64,000 bases of DNA from Georgenia soli (GCF_002563695.1 NZ_PDJI01000004.1:3658001-3722000), one strand, 5' to 3'; numbered from the stretch's first letter, positions 50,428 to 60,274 are shown. The notes: generated by a model not told the origin, from the sequence alone. A program made the numbers and translations.

Positions 50428-52509
50428 CTACCTTCCGGCGGGGACCGTGGTGCGCGTGGCGGCCACGAGGTGCTCGGGCACGGGGTCGTAGTGGTCGTGC
50501 GACGCCCGCACGGTGCCGCGGCCCCCGGTGATCGCCCGGAGGTCCACCGTGTAGTGCCGCAGCTCCGCCGTCGGCACGTGCGCCTCGATGATCCCCGAGC
50601 CGTCGTCCGCGGTCCCGGTGTCGACGACGCGGCCGCGCCGGGCGGAGAGGTCGCCCAGGACGTCGCCCTGCGCCTCGACAGGCACGGTCACGGTCACCGC
50701 GGAGACCGGCTCGAGCACCACGCTGCCCGCCTGCTGCAGCGCGGCGGCGACGGCCTGCGCGGCGGCCGTGCGGAACGCCATGTCGGAGGAGTCCACCGAG
50801 TGGTACTTCCCGTCGACGCACTCCACGTGCAGGTCGGTGATGCGGTGCCCGTTCGGGCCCCCGGCCAGCAGCGCGTCCTGGACGCCCTTCTCCACCGCCG
50901 GCAGGTACTGGCGCGGGATGGCCCCGCCGACGATCGAGTCGACGAACGTCAGCCCCGCACCCCGCGGTGCGGGGCGGACGACGAGCCGGACGACGGCGAA
51001 CTGGCCGTGCCCGCCCGACTGCTTCTTCACCTTCCCCTCCACCTCGGCCTCGCCCGCGACGGTCTCGCGGTAGGGCAGCCGGACCTCCTCCGTGGAGACG
51101 CGGACGCCGAACTTCCGCTCGAGCCGTTCGAGCGCGACGGCGAGGTGGGTGTCGCCGACGGCGGTGACGAGCGTCTGCCCGGACTCGTCGTCCTGCACGA
51201 CGGTCAGCGCCGGGTCCTCGGCGCACAGACGCCGCAGCGCGTCGGTGAGCTTGTCGTCGTCGGACTGGGTGAGCGGCCTGACCGCCTGGGTGTAGCCGCC
51301 GGGCGGGACGGGCAGCTGGGGCAGCCTGACCGGCCGGCCGGGCCGCGCCAGGAGGGTCCGGGTGGGGGAGTCGGTGAGCTTGGCGACGGCGGCCAGGTCG
51401 CCCGCGACGACCCGCCTCACCTCGAGGTGGGTCTTGCCGCGCAGGCCGAACAGGCCGTGCAGCCGCTCCTCGGCGCCGGTGGAGGTGTTGACGAGGCGGT
51501 CGTCCTCCCGCACGGTCCCGGAGAGCACCTTGAGAAGGGAGACCTGCCCGACGAACTGGTCCGCGAGGGTGCGGAAGACGTGGACGAGCGGCTCCCCGTC
51601 CGGGTCGGCCGGGACCGCGACCGGTTCGCCGTCGACGAGGACCGTGGCGGGGCGGGTGTCGGGGGAGGGACCGATCTCGCAGATGAAGTCGCCGAGCCGG
51701 TCGACGGCGGCGCCCGTGGCGCCCGAGCCGACCAGGACCGGGAAGATGGCGCTCTCCGCCACGGCGCGCCGCAGCGTCCGCTCCAGCTCGGCGGGCGGCG
51801 GCTCCTCCCCGGCGAGGTAGTGCTCGAGCTGGTCGTCGTCGCCGCTGACGACCTCCTCGACCAGCTCGGTGTGCCGGCTGCGCTCGAGGTCGGCCAGCTC
51901 CGGCGGCACGGGCCCGGTGGTCTCCCGCCCGTCGTCGTCGTAGAGGTGGGCGACGTCGAAGAGCACGTCGGCGACCCCGGTGAACTTGGTCCTCTCGCCG
52001 ATCGGCAGCTCGAGCGGGAAGAGTCTGTCGCCGAGCCGTCCGCGCAGGTCGGCCAGCACGCTCTCGAAGTCGGCGCTCGGCTTGTCCTCCTTCGTGACGA
52101 AGATGAACCGCGGGATGCCGAGCTCGCGGCACCTCGCCCAGACCCGCTCGTCCCCCGGCTGGACGCCCTCGACCGCGCTGACGACGACGACCGCCAGGTC
52201 CGCCACCGACAGGGCCGCGTCGACCACCAGGCCGAACTCGTCGTGGCCCGGGGTGTCGAGCAGATTGAGCTTGCAGGTCTGCCCCGAGGCCGTGGTCCAG
52301 GGCACCGTGGCGACGGCGAGCGTGAGCGTCTGCCGTCGGCGGACCTCCTCGGGGTCCGTGTCCAGCACGGAGGTGCCCTCGTCGACCCGGCCGAGGCGCT
52401 GGGTGGCGCCGGACCGGTGGAGCAGCGCCTCGGCGAGGGAGGTCTTGCCGCCCGCGGCATGGCCGACCAGGGCGACGTTGCGGATGGCTGAGGTGACGAC
52501 GTCGTCCAT
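50428..52509 (-). CDS. EF-G-like translational GTPase (FusA2 type)
   Basis: 693-residue paralogue of elongation factor G with all five domains. G1 is GHAAGGKTS (canonical AHIDAGKT), G3 DTPGHDEF and the G4 position reads VTKEDK instead of NKMD. Domain IV has GHGQFAVVRLVV and domain V RRGRVVDT. The changed G1 and G4 suggest altered nucleotide handling; mycobacterial FusA2-type paralogues are similar and do not replace EF-G. GGAGAG lies 6 bases ahead of ATG 52509. Not beside ribosomal genes, which also indicates a paralogue. Confidence 0.88.
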   Translation of the reverse strand: MDDVVTSAIRNVALVGHAAGGKTSLAEALLHRSGATQRLGRVDEGTSVLDTDPEEVRRRQTLTLAVATVPWTTASGQTCKLNLLDTPGHDEFGLVVDAALSVADLAVVVVSAVEGVQPGDERVWARCRELGIPRFIFVTKEDKPSADFESVLADLRGRLGDRLFPLELPIGERTKFTGVADVLFDVAHLYDDDGRETTGPVPPELADLERSRHTELVEEVVSGDDDQLEHYLAGEEPPPAELERTLRRAVAESAIFPVLVGSGATGAAVDRLGDFICEIGPSPDTRPATVLVDGEPVAVPADPDGEPLVHVFRTLADQFVGQVSLLKVLSGTVREDDRLVNTSTGAEERLHGLFGLRGKTHLEVRRVVAGDLAAVAKLTDSPTRTLLARPGRPVRLPQLPVPPGGYTQAVRPLTQSDDDKLTDALRRLCAEDPALTVVQDDESGQTLVTAVGDTHLAVALERLERKFGVRVSTEEVRLPYRETVAGEAEVEGKVKKQSGGHGQFAVVRLVVRPAPRGAGLTFVDSIVGGAIPRQYLPAVEKGVQDALLAGGPNGHRITDLHVECVDGKYHSVDSSDMAFRTAAAQAVAAALQQAGSVVLEPVSAVTVTVPVEAQGDVLGDLSARRGRVVDTGTADDGSGIIEAHVPTAELRHYTVDLRAITGGRGTVRASHDHYDPVPEHLVAATRTTVPAGR

Positions 52510-52657
52510 GACCACTCTCCAGCGAGCTCGCACCCGGATCAGGGCTGTGCGCCCGATCGTAGTCGCGTGGCGCTGCGGCGCGGGAGGCTACGGTCCCTTG
52601 CCCGCGCTCGCCCGGACCGGTAGGGAACGAGGCGGCCGGCGCTCCGGGACGGCGGGC

Positions 52658-53542
52658 TCAGGTGGCCGACGCCGCGGCGATGCTCGCGATGGACTGGTCG
52701 AGCACCCGGTCGAAATCCTCCGGGGACTGCGAGACGGAGAGGCCTTCCGTCAGCGCCCGCGAGAAGCTGGCGATCGCGCCGTGGTTGCGCGCCAGGCGCG
52801 CGTTGGCCTCCTCGCGGCTGTAGCCGCCGGAGAGGAACAGCACCCGAAGCACGTTCGGGTGCGCGACCAGCGGGGCGTAGAGGTTGTCCGTCTCCGGCGG
52901 CGTCAGCTTGAGCATCACGAGGTGCTCGGGCGGGAGACGGTCGAGCCGCTCGGTCAGCGCCTCGAGGAGCTGGTCCTCCGCCTCGGCCTTGCGCGGGCTG
53001 CCGATGTCGATCTCCGGCTCCACGATGGGCACCAGACCGGTGGTGAGGATGTGCTCGGCGACGTCGAGCTGCTGGGTGACGACGTCCGCCAGACCGGGGC
53101 CGGGCAGGGTGATGGTCGAGCGCATCTTGGTGGCGAAGACTCCCTGGGCCAGCGCACGCTCGAGCAGGCCGTCGAGGTACGGGATGCGCTTCATCAGGCG
53201 GGCGCCGTCGGCCTCCTTCTGCAGGCCCTTGTCGACCTTGAGGAACGGGACGACGTGCTTGACGTTCCAGAGGTAGTCCGCAGACGGGCGGCCGAGGATC
53301 TCCCGGTCCATGGTGTTCTCGAACAGGATCGTGCCGATGATCCGGTCCCCGCCGAAGACGGGGGAGGTGATGATCCTCGTGCGCATCTCGTGGACGAGGT
53401 CGAACATCTCGTTCTCGTCGGCGTAGGCGTCCTCCGCGATGCCGTACCGCCGGAGCGTCTTCGGCGTGCTGCCGCCGCTCTGGTCGAGCGCCGCGACGAA
53501 GCCGACGCCGTCGCGGACCTTGGTCAGCTGCTGCTCGTTCAT
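52658..53542 (-). CDS. Class I fructose-bisphosphate aldolase
   Basis: 294-residue Schiff-base aldolase of the bacterial class I group. The start (VGFVAALDQSGGSTPKTLRRYG) is diagnostic, and the catalytic Lys is likely in VMLKLTPPETDN. It splits fructose 1,6-bisphosphate to triose phosphates. GGGAG precedes the ATG by 6 bases. Single gene. Confidence 0.9.
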   Translation of the reverse strand: MNEQQLTKVRDGVGFVAALDQSGGSTPKTLRRYGIAEDAYADENEMFDLVHEMRTRIITSPVFGGDRIIGTILFENTMDREILGRPSADYLWNVKHVVPFLKVDKGLQKEADGARLMKRIPYLDGLLERALAQGVFATKMRSTITLPGPGLADVVTQQLDVAEHILTTGLVPIVEPEIDIGSPRKAEAEDQLLEALTERLDRLPPEHLVMLKLTPPETDNLYAPLVAHPNVLRVLFLSGGYSREEANARLARNHGAIASFSRALTEGLSVSQSPEDFDRVLDQSIASIAAASAT

Positions 53543-53685
53543 GGCGCGCTCCCGTGGTACGTCCCTGTGCCCCGTGGTCCCATCGTCCTCCGGCGGCGGG
53601 CCGGGCGGGGGCGGGTTGAGCACCTGACGGCAGGAGGCCGGCGAACCTCAGGTGGCCGCCCGGGCCGGCGGACCGCCGAGGCTTC

Positions 53686-54993
53686 TCACGTGGCGGCGTC
53701 GGCCGACGGGCGGTCGGCGCCGGTCCCCGGCGGCTGCGCCGGCGGCTCGGGACCCGTAGGGCTGACCCGGACGTCGGCGGGGGCGTGCTGGCGGCGCGAG
53801 AGCGCCAGGAAGGGCAGCGCCAGCACGGTGATGCCGCCGCTCAGCACGAACGAGCCGCCGTAGCCCCACGCGTCGGCGGACCGGCCGAGCAGGGGCTGCG
53901 ACCACACCCCGCCCGCGGAGCCGACGAGGGAGTCGAAGGACAGGATCGTCGCGCGCTGCTGCGAGGGGATGAGGCCGTTGAGGTAGGACTGGCGGATCGG
54001 CAGCTCGGCGGCGTACAGCAGGGCCCAGACGACGATGAGGGCGACGGCGGCGAGGAAGCTGCTGATCCCGCCGATCGCCACCAGGGCGACCGCGCTGCCC
54101 ACCGTCGTCGCGATCAGGGCCGAGGTGCGACGGCGGAAGAGCCGGCGGATCCACGGGGCGGCGAGCCCGCCGAGGATCTGGGCGCCGGCGACGATGGCGG
54201 CCACGAGGCCGGCGATCTGGTACGCCTTCGGGTTGCCGTACAGCTGCAGCAGGTAGGGCTGGAGGGCGTAGAAGACGTAGAACCCTACGCCGCCGGTGAA
54301 GAACGCCTCGACCATGAGCCACTTCACCGCGGGCCTGCGCCACCCGTGGTCGACGGACTCGCGCAGCACGCGCGTCATCTCCCGCCACGGGTGCCGGACC
54401 TTGCGGGGGGTGAAGCCGAGGTCGCGCATGAGCCACAGGGCGATGCCGAACATGGCCAGGAGGATCGCCCCGCGGACCAGGAACGGGACGCCGAGGTTGG
54501 TCCGGGACGCGATGTACCCACCGGCCAGGGACCCCACCAGCATGGCGGCGCCGGAGACCACCTGGCCCCGCCCGAAGACGGGCTCCATCTCGCCGGTGTA
54601 GCCGGCCGCCCCGAGCGCGTCGACCAGCCACGCCTCGACGGCGCCGGAGAAGAAGGTGAAGCCCAGCCCGATGAGCACCGAGGCGATCGCCCACTGCCAG
54701 AACGGGCCGTGCCGGTACCACAGCAGGACGTAGACGAGCGTGGTCAGGCTCAGCGTCACGGTGCCGAGCAGGTACGAGGCGCGGCGGCCGATCGTGTCGG
54801 CCACCACCCCGGTCGGCACCTCGAAGAGCACCATGCCGAGGGTGAAGAACGCGTTGGCGGAGAACGCCTCGAGGTTGGTCAGCCCGGCGTCGAGCAGGAA
54901 GATCGTGTTGATGCCCCAGATCAGCGACGCCGCCAGGGTGTTGCCGAGCTGCAGCACCAGGTAGATCCGGATGATCGCCGCCGGGGAGCGCAT
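53686..54993 (-). CDS. MFS transporter
   Basis: 435-residue, 12-TM major facilitator with FEVPTGVVADTIGRRASYLLG (loop 2-3 motif A) and LIGLGFTFFSGAVEAWLVDALG. This pattern is common in drug or sugar efflux-type carriers of actinobacteria; substrate unknown. A Pro/Gly-rich hydrophilic tail of about 35 residues ends the protein. Divergent from the sugar ABC genes but with no evident link. Confidence 0.85.
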   Translation of the reverse strand: MRSPAAIIRIYLVLQLGNTLAASLIWGINTIFLLDAGLTNLEAFSANAFFTLGMVLFEVPTGVVADTIGRRASYLLGTVTLSLTTLVYVLLWYRHGPFWQWAIASVLIGLGFTFFSGAVEAWLVDALGAAGYTGEMEPVFGRGQVVSGAAMLVGSLAGGYIASRTNLGVPFLVRGAILLAMFGIALWLMRDLGFTPRKVRHPWREMTRVLRESVDHGWRRPAVKWLMVEAFFTGGVGFYVFYALQPYLLQLYGNPKAYQIAGLVAAIVAGAQILGGLAAPWIRRLFRRRTSALIATTVGSAVALVAIGGISSFLAAVALIVVWALLYAAELPIRQSYLNGLIPSQQRATILSFDSLVGSAGGVWSQPLLGRSADAWGYGGSFVLSGGITVLALPFLALSRRQHAPADVRVSPTGPEPPAQPPGTGADRPSADAAT

Positions 54994-55143
54994 CGGTCAG
55001 ACCGCTCTCGCAGGGCTCGGCGGCAGCGGCCTGCAGGGCGGGGTGGTTCCGGAGACGGCCACGGCGGCTCCTCGTCGAGATCCCTCGATGCTACGCGGGT
55101 GCCCGGCCGCAGGAACAGGTGCGAAAACGCCGCGCGAACCCCG

Positions 55144-55170
55144 GACTTTGTCACAACATTAAGACCAATG
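55144..55170 (+). promoter_or_regulatory. AT-rich promoter/operator segment of the sugar module
   Basis: The only AT-rich stretch of the 232-bp divergent region, including TTGTCACAACATTAAGACC. TAAGACCAAT resembles one half of the GACCA-type operators bound by GntR/UTRA regulators such as NagR/DasR; the other half is not clear. Confidence 0.3.
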
Positions 55171-55225
55171 CCGCGGTGCAGGAGGCAACGACGCCGATGC
55201 CGCGACGCCGTCGAAGGAGACGCTG

Positions 55226-56578
55226 ATGGACGTCAACCGGAACCGGTCCAGGAGAGGCACGTTCGCCGCGGTCGCGGCCGCTCTCGCGCTCACGCTCGCG
55301 GCGTGCTCCTCGGGCGGGGGGCAGTCGTCCCCCACCGGGAGCGCGAGCGCCGGAGGGGGCGGCGAGCCGCAGAAGATCACCTTCCTCACCCACTGGGGCC
55401 CGGAGCAGGTGTCGCAGCTCGAGGACGCGGCGAAGAAGTTCTCCCAGGAGGAGCCGGGCATCACCGTGACGGTGCAGGCCGTCCCGTTCGCCAACCTGCT
55501 CAGCACGCTGCGGACCCAGGGCGGCTCGCCCAACGGTCCCACCATGGCGAGCATCTACGACGCCTGGCTGCCCGAGCTGGTCCGTGACGGCGTCGCCGCC
55601 CCGGCACCGAAGGACGTCGCCGACGACGTCCAGGGCGCCTGGGCGCAGAACGTGGTCTCGGCCTCCAGCGCCGAGGACCAGGTGTACGGCTTCCCGAACG
55701 AGATCGACCTCTACGCCCTCAACTACAACACCCGCCTGCTGAAGGAGGCCGGTCTCGACGGCCCGCCCACCACTTTCGAGGAGCTGCGGTCGTACGCGCA
55801 GAAGCTGACCGACGAGGCGGCGGGCCGGCACGGGTTCGGCGTGATCACCAACTGGGCCTCGGGTGCCGTCCACCCGTTCCTCTCGCTCGCCGCCTCCAAC
55901 GGCGGCCACCTGCTGGACGACCAGGGGAAGGCGGCGCTGACGGACGACCGCGTGGTCGCCGTCGCGGAGCTGTACAAGCAGATGCTGGACGACGGCTCGA
56001 TCGACCCCGAGGCGAGTGCGGCCAACGCCAACACCACGGGCCCCTACCTCGACAACTTCGCCGGCGGCAGGACGGCGATGATCATCATGGCGAACTGGTG
56101 GCAGGGCTCCCTGAAGGAGACCATGGGCGACGCCTACGCCGACGTCGCGACGGCGCCCATCCCGGTCGGCCCCGACGGTGACAGATCGTCGTCGATCTCG
56201 TACTCCTGGCTCACCATGGTCAACGGCAACGCCGACGAGAAGGCCCAGGAAGCCTCGTGGAAGTTCCTCAGCTGGCTCAACGGCCCGGACTCCGGCGAGA
56301 ACGGCTCCTCCGCGATGGGCGACATCCTCGTCGGCATGGGCATCCTGCCGTCCCGCACCTCCGACATCGACGCGCACAAGGACGCGCTCTCCGACCCGTT
56401 CCTCAAGACCTACGTCGACGGCCTGCCGGACGCCACCCCGTTCCCCACCGTCGTCGGCGGGGACGCGGCGAGCCAGGCGGTGCAGAAGCACGTCGAGAGC
56501 CTGATCTTCGGGCGCGAGGACCCGCAGCAGGCCATGGAGGCGGCCGCCTCAGAGGTCGACGCCGCCCTCGGCAAGTAG
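55226..56578 (+). CDS. ABC sugar transporter, lipoprotein substrate-binding protein
   Basis: 450-residue extracellular solute-binding protein of family 1. The signal peptide ends in the lipobox LTLAAC with Cys27, then a Gly/Ser linker and the mature domain from ITFLTHWGPEQ. It binds a sugar or aminosugar outside the membrane and delivers it to the two permeases encoded downstream. The ATG has GGAGAC upstream. Followed by permeases, ROK protein, regulator and SIS protein in one direction, so it starts the operon. Confidence 0.93.
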   Translation: MDVNRNRSRRGTFAAVAAALALTLAACSSGGGQSSPTGSASAGGGGEPQKITFLTHWGPEQVSQLEDAAKKFSQEEPGITVTVQAVPFANLLSTLRTQGGSPNGPTMASIYDAWLPELVRDGVAAPAPKDVADDVQGAWAQNVVSASSAEDQVYGFPNEIDLYALNYNTRLLKEAGLDGPPTTFEELRSYAQKLTDEAAGRHGFGVITNWASGAVHPFLSLAASNGGHLLDDQGKAALTDDRVVAVAELYKQMLDDGSIDPEASAANANTTGPYLDNFAGGRTAMIIMANWWQGSLKETMGDAYADVATAPIPVGPDGDRSSSISYSWLTMVNGNADEKAQEASWKFLSWLNGPDSGENGSSAMGDILVGMGILPSRTSDIDAHKDALSDPFLKTYVDGLPDATPFPTVVGGDAASQAVQKHVESLIFGREDPQQAMEAAASEVDAALGK

Positions 56579-56600
56579 CGGCACGGCCGGGACCACCGCC

Positions 56601-57551
56601 GTGACGACGACGCTCGACGCACCCGGGCGAGGCACCCGCCCCGCCCGGGGCGGCGGCGCGCCGACGTCGAAGCAGGCGGGGACGAAGAAGTACCGGCTGG
56701 CCGCGGTCGGGTTCCTCAGCCCCGCCCTGCTCCTCATCTGTGCCTTCGTCGTCGTCCCGATGGTGCTGACGTTCTGGATCAGTCTGCACCGCTGGTCGAT
56801 GTTCACCCCGCTGACGGACATGGAGTTCGTGGGGACGGAGAACTACCGGTCCGTGCTGTCGAGCGCCTCCCACCTGGCGGCGCTGACCAACACGGTCGTC
56901 TACGTGGGCCTGAGCGCGGCGGTCACCATCCCGCTGGCCTTCCTGCTCGCCCTGCTGCTCTACTTCCCCGGCCTGCACGGGCGCGGCCTGGTCCGGGTGC
57001 TGCTGTTCTCCACCTACGTCGTGCCGACCGTTGCGATCGTCATCATCTGGTCGAACCTGTACGCGCCGGGCCACGGGCCGATCGACAACGTGCTCGCCCT
57101 CGCCGGCATCTCCTCGCCCGGCTGGCTCAGCAACCCCGACACCGCCCTGCTCTCCCTCGTCGTCTTCAACGTCTGGCAGATGCTCGGGTACTACGTGGTC
57201 CTGCTGGTGGCCGGGCTGACCCAGATCCCCGAGGAGATCTACGAGGCGGCGCGCCTCGACGGCGCCGGTCCCGTGCGGCAGACCGTGAGCATCACCGTGC
57301 CGCTCCTGCGCAACACCCTCGTCTTCGTGCTGCTGATGACCGTCATCAACTCCATCCAGGTCTTCGACCCGGTCTACCTGCTCACGCAGGGCGGCCCCGT
57401 CGACTCCACGAACGTGCTGTCCTTCGACATCCAGCGCACGGCGTTCCAGTTCGGCCTCGCGGGCGAGGCCAGCGCCATGGCGTTCAGCCTCCTGGTCCTG
57501 CTGGCCGCCGTCGCAGGCATCCTCGTGGGCGCAGGACGGAGGCGGTCGTGA
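56601..57551 (+). CDS. ABC sugar permease 1 (MalF-like)
   Basis: 316-residue inner-membrane permease with six TM helices and the EAA loop EEIYEAARLDGAGPVRQTVSITVPLL. N-terminal 35 residues are Gly/Ala-rich cytosolic sequence. Forms the channel with the second permease (4-bp overlap). No ATPase gene follows, so a shared MsiK-type ATPase elsewhere is expected. GTG start. Confidence 0.93.
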   Translation: MTTTLDAPGRGTRPARGGGAPTSKQAGTKKYRLAAVGFLSPALLLICAFVVVPMVLTFWISLHRWSMFTPLTDMEFVGTENYRSVLSSASHLAALTNTVVYVGLSAAVTIPLAFLLALLLYFPGLHGRGLVRVLLFSTYVVPTVAIVIIWSNLYAPGHGPIDNVLALAGISSPGWLSNPDTALLSLVVFNVWQMLGYYVVLLVAGLTQIPEEIYEAARLDGAGPVRQTVSITVPLLRNTLVFVLLMTVINSIQVFDPVYLLTQGGPVDSTNVLSFDIQRTAFQFGLAGEASAMAFSLLVLLAAVAGILVGAGRRRS

Positions 57552-58468
57552 GCCTCCCGCCGCCCGTGAGCGTGCCGCCGCCGGTGGACGACGTCGCACC
57601 AGTCGTCGGGACGGACCGAAACGCCCCCGACAGACGTCGTCCTCGCCGGTCGCGGTGGCGCCGCCTCGCGCTCTACGCCGTCCTGGTGGCCGTCGCCGTC
57701 ATCCAGTTCGCACCGCTGTACTGGCTGATCATCTCGACGCTGAAGACGCCGCAGGAGTTCGCCAGCATCCCGCCCACCTGGTTCCCGGAGGCTCCCACGC
57801 TGGAGGCCTACGCCCGGGTGTTCCAGGACGTCCCGTTCGGCAGGTCGATCCTCAACAGCATCTTCATCGCCGGGGTGAGCAGCCTCGCGGTGCTCGTGAC
57901 CTCGACGATGGCGGGGTACGTCTTCGCCAAGTACCGCTTCCCCGGCCGGGACGCGATCTTCTGGGGCGTCGTCGCCACGATGTTCCTGCCGCCCATCGTG
58001 ACGCTCGTCCCGCTCTACCACGTCGTCTCCAGCCTCGGGCTGTCGGACTCCTACCTCGGGGTGATGCTGCCCTGGCTGGTCAACGCGTTCGGCATCTTCC
58101 TCATGCGGCAGTTCATCGCGGACGTCCCGGACGAGCTCATCGACGCGGCCCGCATCGACGGCGCCAGCGAGCTGCGCATCCTCGTGCAGGTGGTGGCGCC
58201 GCTGCTCCGTCCGGCGACCATCACCCTCCTGGTCTTCACGATCGTCTACTACTGGAACAACTTCCTCTGGCCGCTCTCGATCCTGCAGTCCGAGGCGAAG
58301 TACCCCGTGGTGCTGACGCTCTCGCGTCTGCTGTCCTACACGATGGGGGTGGGCTACCAGAACGTCGTGATGGCGGGGGCGCTCGTCGCGAGCCTGCCGA
58401 CCCTGCTGATCTTCCTCCTCGCCCAGCGGGTGTTCGTGCAGGGCATCGCGCGCACGGGGGTGAAGTGA
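57548..58468 (+). CDS. ABC sugar permease 2 (MalG-like)
   Basis: 306-residue permease with six TM helices and EAA loop DELIDAARIDGASELRILVQVVAPLL. TLKTPQEFASIPPTWFP is typical of MalG-like proteins. GTG start in a GTGA overlap; its TGA overlaps the ATG of the ROK gene (TGATG). Partner of permease 1. Confidence 0.93.
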   Translation: MSLPPPVSVPPPVDDVAPVVGTDRNAPDRRRPRRSRWRRLALYAVLVAVAVIQFAPLYWLIISTLKTPQEFASIPPTWFPEAPTLEAYARVFQDVPFGRSILNSIFIAGVSSLAVLVTSTMAGYVFAKYRFPGRDAIFWGVVATMFLPPIVTLVPLYHVVSSLGLSDSYLGVMLPWLVNAFGIFLMRQFIADVPDELIDAARIDGASELRILVQVVAPLLRPATITLLVFTIVYYWNNFLWPLSILQSEAKYPVVLTLSRLLSYTMGVGYQNVVMAGALVASLPTLLIFLLAQRVFVQGIARTGVK

Positions 58469-59433
58469 TGCGCCGCCCCGGAGGGACGGCGCCCGGTCCC
58501 CAGGCGTCTGTCCCGGGCGGGTCCGTTCGCGGCGGCTCTGTCCGCGACGGCTCTGTCCGCGACGGCGTGACCCTGGGGGTCGACGTCGGCGGCACCCACC
58601 TGCGGGTGCTCGCCGCGCGCGGTGACGGCGCCCGCGGCGGTGTGCATGACATTCCCGTGCCCCGCAGCACCGACGCGCTGGTCGACGCGATCACCGAGCT
58701 CGGGCTCGAGGCCGCCGGCGGGGCGCCGGTGCGCTCCGTCGCGGTGGGACTGCCCGGCTGGACCACGGCCAGCGTCCCGCGGTGGGTGCCCAACCTGCCC
58801 TTCCTCGACGGCGCCCCGCTCGCGGCCGCGGTGGGGGAGCGGCTCGGCACCACCTGCACCCTGCTCAACGACGCGCAGGCGACCCTCCTGGCGGAACGCA
58901 GCGAGGGGGTGCTGCGGGGCCGGACGGCGGCGGTGCTCGTGGCCCTGGGGACCGGGATCGGCGGCGCCGTGCTGCTGGACGGGCGGATCGTCCGGGGCCA
59001 CCGCGGCTGCGCGGGGTCGTTCGGGTGGCTGCCCGTCGGCGAGACGGCCGCCGACCACCAGCACGGCGGCTGGGAGCAGAACGCCTCCGGTGCCGCGCTC
59101 GAGGCAGCCGGGCGACCCTGGGGCGGTGCGGAGGGCCTCGTGGCCGCGGCCCGTCGGGGGGACGACGCCGCCACCGCGGTGATCCAGAGGTTCGGCACCC
59201 TGCTGGGCCGGGGGACGGCGGCGCTCGCGAGCCTGTTCGACCCTGAGGTGATCGTCGTCGCCGGGGGGCTCAGCGACGCTCTCGACCTGCTGCGGGGGCC
59301 GACGCTGCGTGCCCATGCCGCGTACGCCTCGCCCGCGGGACGGGACGTGCCGGTGGTGCGCGCGGCGCTCGGCCCGGGTGCCGGCGTCGTCGGGGCGCTG
59401 CGCGCCGCCACCGAGCCGGAGGTGCTCCGGTGA
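58468..59433 (+). CDS. ROK-family protein (sugar kinase-like)
   Basis: 321-residue ROK protein: TLGVDVGGTHLRVLAARG (phosphate 1), GTGIGGAVLLDGRIVRGHRGCAGSFGWLPV and DPEVIVVAGGLSDAL. The zinc-binding C-x-C-G-x2-G-C motif of most ROK kinases is absent. The N-terminus carries a Gly/Ser/Val repeat (SVRGGSVRDGSVRDG) encoded by a duplicated 15-bp unit. Acts probably as kinase for the imported sugar; no winged helix, so it is not a repressor. Coupled to the permease gene by a one-base overlap. Confidence 0.82.
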   Translation: MRRPGGTAPGPQASVPGGSVRGGSVRDGSVRDGVTLGVDVGGTHLRVLAARGDGARGGVHDIPVPRSTDALVDAITELGLEAAGGAPVRSVAVGLPGWTTASVPRWVPNLPFLDGAPLAAAVGERLGTTCTLLNDAQATLLAERSEGVLRGRTAAVLVALGTGIGGAVLLDGRIVRGHRGCAGSFGWLPVGETAADHQHGGWEQNASGAALEAAGRPWGGAEGLVAAARRGDDAATAVIQRFGTLLGRGTAALASLFDPEVIVVAGGLSDALDLLRGPTLRAHAAYASPAGRDVPVVRAALGPGAGVVGALRAATEPEVLR

Positions 59434-60254
59434 CGGCCCGCGTGCAGGGCACCACCCCGGGACCGGCCACCCCGGGGCCGGCCATCTCCGTGCACGGGCC
59501 CGCCACCTCCGTGCCGGGCGCGACAGCCCTCGACCCGGCCTCGGCGGTGCCGCTGTACGCGCAGCTGGAGGAGGTCCTGCTCCGGCGGGTCGAGGCGGGG
59601 GAGTGGCCCGCCGGCGCCCAGATCCCGACGGAGTCCCAGCTCTGCGAGGCCTACGGCGTCAGCCGCGTGACCGTGCGCCAGGCGCTCGGCCGGCTGGCGA
59701 GGCGAGGGCTGCTCAGCCGGGGGCGCGGCCGTGGCACCTTCGTCCGCGACGCGCGGCTCACGGCAGGGGCGCGCTCGGTCTCGTCGTTCTCCGCAGAGCT
59801 GAGCGAGAGGGGGATGCGTCCGGGCTCCCGCGTGCTCGACGTCGGAGAGGTCCCGGCCACCGCGGAGGTGGCGACCGCCCTCGGCCGCGAGCCGGGCACG
59901 ACCCTGATCCGGCTTCGCCGGGTGCGGCTGGGGGACGGGCTGCCGATCGGCGTCCAGAGCAGCCTCCTGGTCGCCGAGCGCTTCCCGGGGCTGGCGGCCC
60001 ACCTCGGCGACGACGTGTCGCTGTACGAGGTGCTCCGCACCCGGTACGGGACCGCACCGGTCGAGGCCACCGAGGTGTTCCGGGTGACCGGGATGCCGCG
60101 AGAGATCGCCCCGCTGCTCGAGGTCGGCCGCGGCACCCACGGATTTCACGCCACGCGCGTGACCTACGACGGCCGCGAGGCCTTCGAGCACACCACCAGC
60201 TACCTGCGGGGGGACCGGTACGAGATCCGGCTGTCCCTGCGCAACACGAGGTAG
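59430..60254 (+). CDS. GntR-family regulator, HutC/UTRA subgroup
   Basis: 274-residue regulator with winged helix (ALDPASAVPLYAQLEEVLL, PTESQLCEAYGVSRVTVRQALGRLARRG) and a C-terminal UTRA ligand domain (SLYEVLRTRYG, ATRVTYDGREAFEHTTSYLRGDRYE). UTRA regulators of the NagR/DasR kind sense aminosugar phosphates. It is within the sugar operon and probably represses it. GTG start overlapping the ROK stop. The first 35 residues are Pro/Gly/Ala/Thr-rich and extra. Confidence 0.88.
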   Translation: MTARVQGTTPGPATPGPAISVHGPATSVPGATALDPASAVPLYAQLEEVLLRRVEAGEWPAGAQIPTESQLCEAYGVSRVTVRQALGRLARRGLLSRGRGRGTFVRDARLTAGARSVSSFSAELSERGMRPGSRVLDVGEVPATAEVATALGREPGTTLIRLRRVRLGDGLPIGVQSSLLVAERFPGLAAHLGDDVSLYEVLRTRYGTAPVEATEVFRVTGMPREIAPLLEVGRGTHGFHATRVTYDGREAFEHTTSYLRGDRYEIRLSLRNTR

Positions 60255-60274
60255 CGCAACCGAGAGGAACCACC

